Shown piece by piece: positions 62,158-64,000 of a stretch of DNA of 64,000 bases (within the stretch, counting starts at the first letter, position 1; every line of letters begins with the position of its first letter). A program made the position numbers and the translations under genes. The stretch is from NCBI GenBank assembly GCA_026936105.1, contig JAIXKI010000002.1:139556-203555 (forward strand), in the 5' to 3' direction. Origin of the DNA: Chitinophagales bacterium. GTDB lineage: Bacteria > Bacteroidota > Bacteroidia > Chitinophagales > Chitinophagaceae. Under the pieces are notes generated by a model. The model was given only the letters and a program-made list of their open reading frames with translations. It was not told the origin of the DNA and made no database searches.

Positions 62158-63654
62158 ATGTCGCTTAGTCAAAACCTGCAACAGAAGCTGCTACAAAAGC
62201 TATCCCCGCAGCAGATTCAGCTGATGAAACTGCTGCAGGTTCCTACTGCCAACCTGGAAGAACGCATCAAGGAAGAACTGGAAGAAAATCCTGCACTGGA
62301 ACTGGATGAAGAGAAACACGACGATAACCCGGATGAAACCAAAGATGAATTCAGCAACAACGAAAGCGAAGAAAATGAGTATGATGAAGCAGATGGAAGT
62401 GAAGATGAATACGAGAACATTGACATCAGCGATTATGTGCATGAAGGAGATGATGACGTTGCCGATTACAAGCTGAGAGATGACAACTATCCTGAAGATG
62501 ATGAAAAAAAAGAATTGCCCTATAAAAGCGAAACAGGTTTATATGAACTGCTTCAGCACCAGCTCGGGCTTTTGAAACTGGATGAAAAAGAAAAAAAGAT
62601 CGCAGAGCAGATCATCGGCAGCATTGATGAAGATGGCTATCTGAGAAGGGAAACCTCTGCCATTGTTGATGATCTTGCGTTTCGTCAAAATATTACAGCA
62701 TCAGCAGAAGAAGTGGAGTCTGTAATATACCGTATTCAGCAATTCGATCCCCCAGGAGTGGGTGCCCGCAATCTGCAGGAATGTCTTTTATTGCAATTGC
62801 AAAGGCTCAAAGATGAAGGTAAAGAGGTACAGATCGCCATTACTGCCATTCAAAAATATTTTGAAGAGTTTACCAAAAAGCATTATGAAAAAATTCAACG
62901 CGGATTAAACCTCAGCGATGATGGCCTGAAAGAAATAATGCAACAGATCATCCACCTGAACCCTAAACCGGGAGGAACGGTGGGAGAGGTGAATAAAGCT
63001 GAAAGCTATGTAGTTCCGGATTTTTTCATTTTTAATCATAACGGCAAACTGGAGCTAACATTAAATTCCCGCAATGCTCCCGAACTGCGGATCAGCGAAG
63101 GATACAGAGATATGCTGAAAGAGTATGATCGTGGTTCCAAAAAAGACAGACGCCAGAAAGAAGCTGTTTTATTCATCAAGCAAAAAATTGATGCCGCCAA
63201 ATGGTTCATTGATGCCATCAAACAAAGGCAGCAAACATTACTGAATACTATGACTGCCATCATGGAACACCAAAATGAATTTTTTATGTCAGGAGATGAA
63301 ACAACGATGCGGCCGATGATACTGAAAGACATTGCGGAAAAAACGGGGTTGGACATTTCCACGGTAAGCCGTGTGGCTAACAGCAAATTTGTTCAAACCG
63401 AATTCGGAACTTATCGCCTGAAATTCTTTTTCAGCGAATCACTCAGCACAGACAGTGGTGAAGAAGTTTCTACCAGGGAAGTAAAGAAAATACTCAGTGA
63501 TGTAATTGAAGGCGAAAACAAGAAAAAACCCCTAAGTGATGAACGGCTCACCGATCTGCTCCAGGAAAAAGGATATAATATTGCACGCCGGACCGTTGCC
63601 AAATACAGGGAACAACTGAACATTCCGGTAGCCCGTCTCAGAAAAGAGCTCTGA
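62158..63654 (+). CDS. rpoN: RNA polymerase sigma-54 factor RpoN
   Basis: A 498-residue alternative sigma factor that needs enhancer-binding ATPases for open-complex formation. Region I (about 1-50) is SLSQNLQQKLLQKLSPQQIQLMKLLQ, then an acidic region II (about 55-115, many Asp/Glu). The core-binding domain covers about 120-330, including FDPPGVGARNLQECLLLQL. The -12-binding helix-turn-helix is near DISTVSRVANSKFVQTEFGTYRLKFFFS. The RpoN box is ARRTVAKYREQL at the C-terminus. It is followed 6 bp later by an SGNH hydrolase gene. Confidence 0.97.
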   Translation: MSLSQNLQQKLLQKLSPQQIQLMKLLQVPTANLEERIKEELEENPALELDEEKHDDNPDETKDEFSNNESEENEYDEADGSEDEYENIDISDYVHEGDDDVADYKLRDDNYPEDDEKKELPYKSETGLYELLQHQLGLLKLDEKEKKIAEQIIGSIDEDGYLRRETSAIVDDLAFRQNITASAEEVESVIYRIQQFDPPGVGARNLQECLLLQLQRLKDEGKEVQIAITAIQKYFEEFTKKHYEKIQRGLNLSDDGLKEIMQQIIHLNPKPGGTVGEVNKAESYVVPDFFIFNHNGKLELTLNSRNAPELRISEGYRDMLKEYDRGSKKDRRQKEAVLFIKQKIDAAKWFIDAIKQRQQTLLNTMTAIMEHQNEFFMSGDETTMRPMILKDIAEKTGLDISTVSRVANSKFVQTEFGTYRLKFFFSESLSTDSGEEVSTREVKKILSDVIEGENKKKPLSDERLTDLLQEKGYNIARRTVAKYREQLNIPVARLRKEL

Positions 63655-63660
63655 CTTGTA

Positions 63661-64000
63661 ATGAAAAGATTTGTTAACCAGATATTTCTCCTGTCATATA
63701 TCCTTGCTTATTCAACAGCTGCGGCACAGTTGATTCCGGTGAATGATCATCAGATTGCAAAAACCTATCCCTTCTTTAATCCGGCCAATAATCATATCAG
63801 CAGGGAAAGCGGCCTGGACAGTTTTTTTCAAAAACTCATTTCCCTTAAAAAAAATAAAGAAGGAACGATTTCAATAGTTCATATCGGCGACTCGCATATC
63901 CAGGCAGACTATTTTACTTCAGTGATCAGAAAAGGGTTGCAACAGTTTTTTGGGGATGCAGGAAGAGGGTTGATATTTCCTTATCAGCTGGCACAGTCCA
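63661..64000 (+). CDS. Exported SGNH/GDSL hydrolase family protein (partial, 3' end outside window)
   Basis: An ATG at 63661 opens a frame to the window edge (113 residues). The signal peptide ends YSTAAAQ. Block I is ISIVHIGDSHIQADYF, the GDSHIQ form of the SGNH nucleophile motif seen in a Bacteroidota group of exported esterases. The rest of the catalytic residues lie beyond the window. It is 6 bp after rpoN and probably cotranscribed with it. Confidence 0.82.
   Translation, partial: MKRFVNQIFLLSYILAYSTAAAQLIPVNDHQIAKTYPFFNPANNHISRESGLDSFFQKLISLKKNKEGTISIVHIGDSHIQADYFTSVIRKGLQQFFGDAGRGLIFPYQLAQS

Noticed and set aside
1-64000. Search for CRISPR arrays, insertion sequences, prophage or defence islands
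   Set aside because: No regularly spaced repeats, transposase or integrase genes, or phage structural genes were seen anywhere in the window.

Overview
The window is a gene-dense stretch of a chromosome from a Bacteroidota bacterium, most likely a member of the Chitinophagales/Sphingobacteriales side of the phylum. The evidence is the repeated occurrence of the Bacteroidota -7 promoter box TAnnTTTG upstream of genes, the near absence of Shine-Dalgarno sequences, and families typical of the phylum: DUF4369/TlpA-like thioredoxins, PpiC-type chaperones, DUF4834, PorT-like barrels, S10 and M16 exopeptidases, a stand-alone MnmD and small lipoproteins. No insertion sequence, prophage, CRISPR array or restriction/defence island was seen. 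This is mainly housekeeping and envelope DNA.

Layout. 1-9.2 kb is mostly on the minus strand: a truncated outer-membrane protein, an AlkA-like DNA glycosylase, cysS, a four-helix-bundle protein, a membrane-anchored endonuclease/exonuclease/phosphatase, two tandem rhomboid proteases and rlmD; only mnmD is on the plus strand. 9.4-18.4 kb holds a thioredoxin/PpiC envelope pair, metF, an unknown secreted protein, and an lptB - GH3-family - fabG run. 18.5-24 kb (minus) has an SGNH hydrolase, a dTDP-4-dehydrorhamnose reductase, and a crotonase next to paaZ. 24-38 kb has two small helical exported proteins, adk, a lipoprotein MsrB, a large M16 protease, tRNA-Thr(CGT), a 1085-residue BNR/VPS10-like protein, an aminotransferase, an M1 peptidase, a tiny lipoprotein with a partner, and a MurG-like glycosyltransferase. 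38-47 kb (minus) has sixA, a purF paralogue, a SurA-like chaperone and the infB-nusA-rimP translation/transcription operon, which has a clear promoter and a leader hairpin. 47-55 kb has tRNA-Met(CAT), an outer-membrane barrel, hflX, an S10 peptidase, tRNA-Asn(GTT), an Smr protein, a SMUG2-like uracil-DNA glycosylase, an AI-2E-family transporter and an L,D-transpeptidase. 55-59 kb (minus) is a tightly coupled pxpB-pxpC-pxpA-transporter operon for 5-oxoproline. 58.8-64 kb has a radical SAM/SPASM protein with a DinB-like partner, a GHL10 glycosidase, rpoN and a truncated SGNH hydrolase.

Functional themes are envelope biogenesis (LptB, two PpiC chaperones, TlpA-like thioredoxin, L,D-transpeptidase, rhomboids, several exported peptidases), RNA modification and translation (CysS, MnmD, RlmD, RimP, NusA, IF-2, HflX, three tRNAs), base-excision repair (two glycosylase families), and small-acid salvage (PxpABC, PaaZ). 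I found no convincing wholly new multi-gene system. The points most worth following are the pxp operon's NRAMP-like transporter without the metal-binding motifs, a degenerate 5' tRNA copy in front of tRNA-Met, the hairpin in the rimP operon leader, -7 boxes that abut start codons (predicted leaderless mRNAs), the GH3-family enzyme in an lptB/fabG context, and a duplicated C-terminal module in the first gene.
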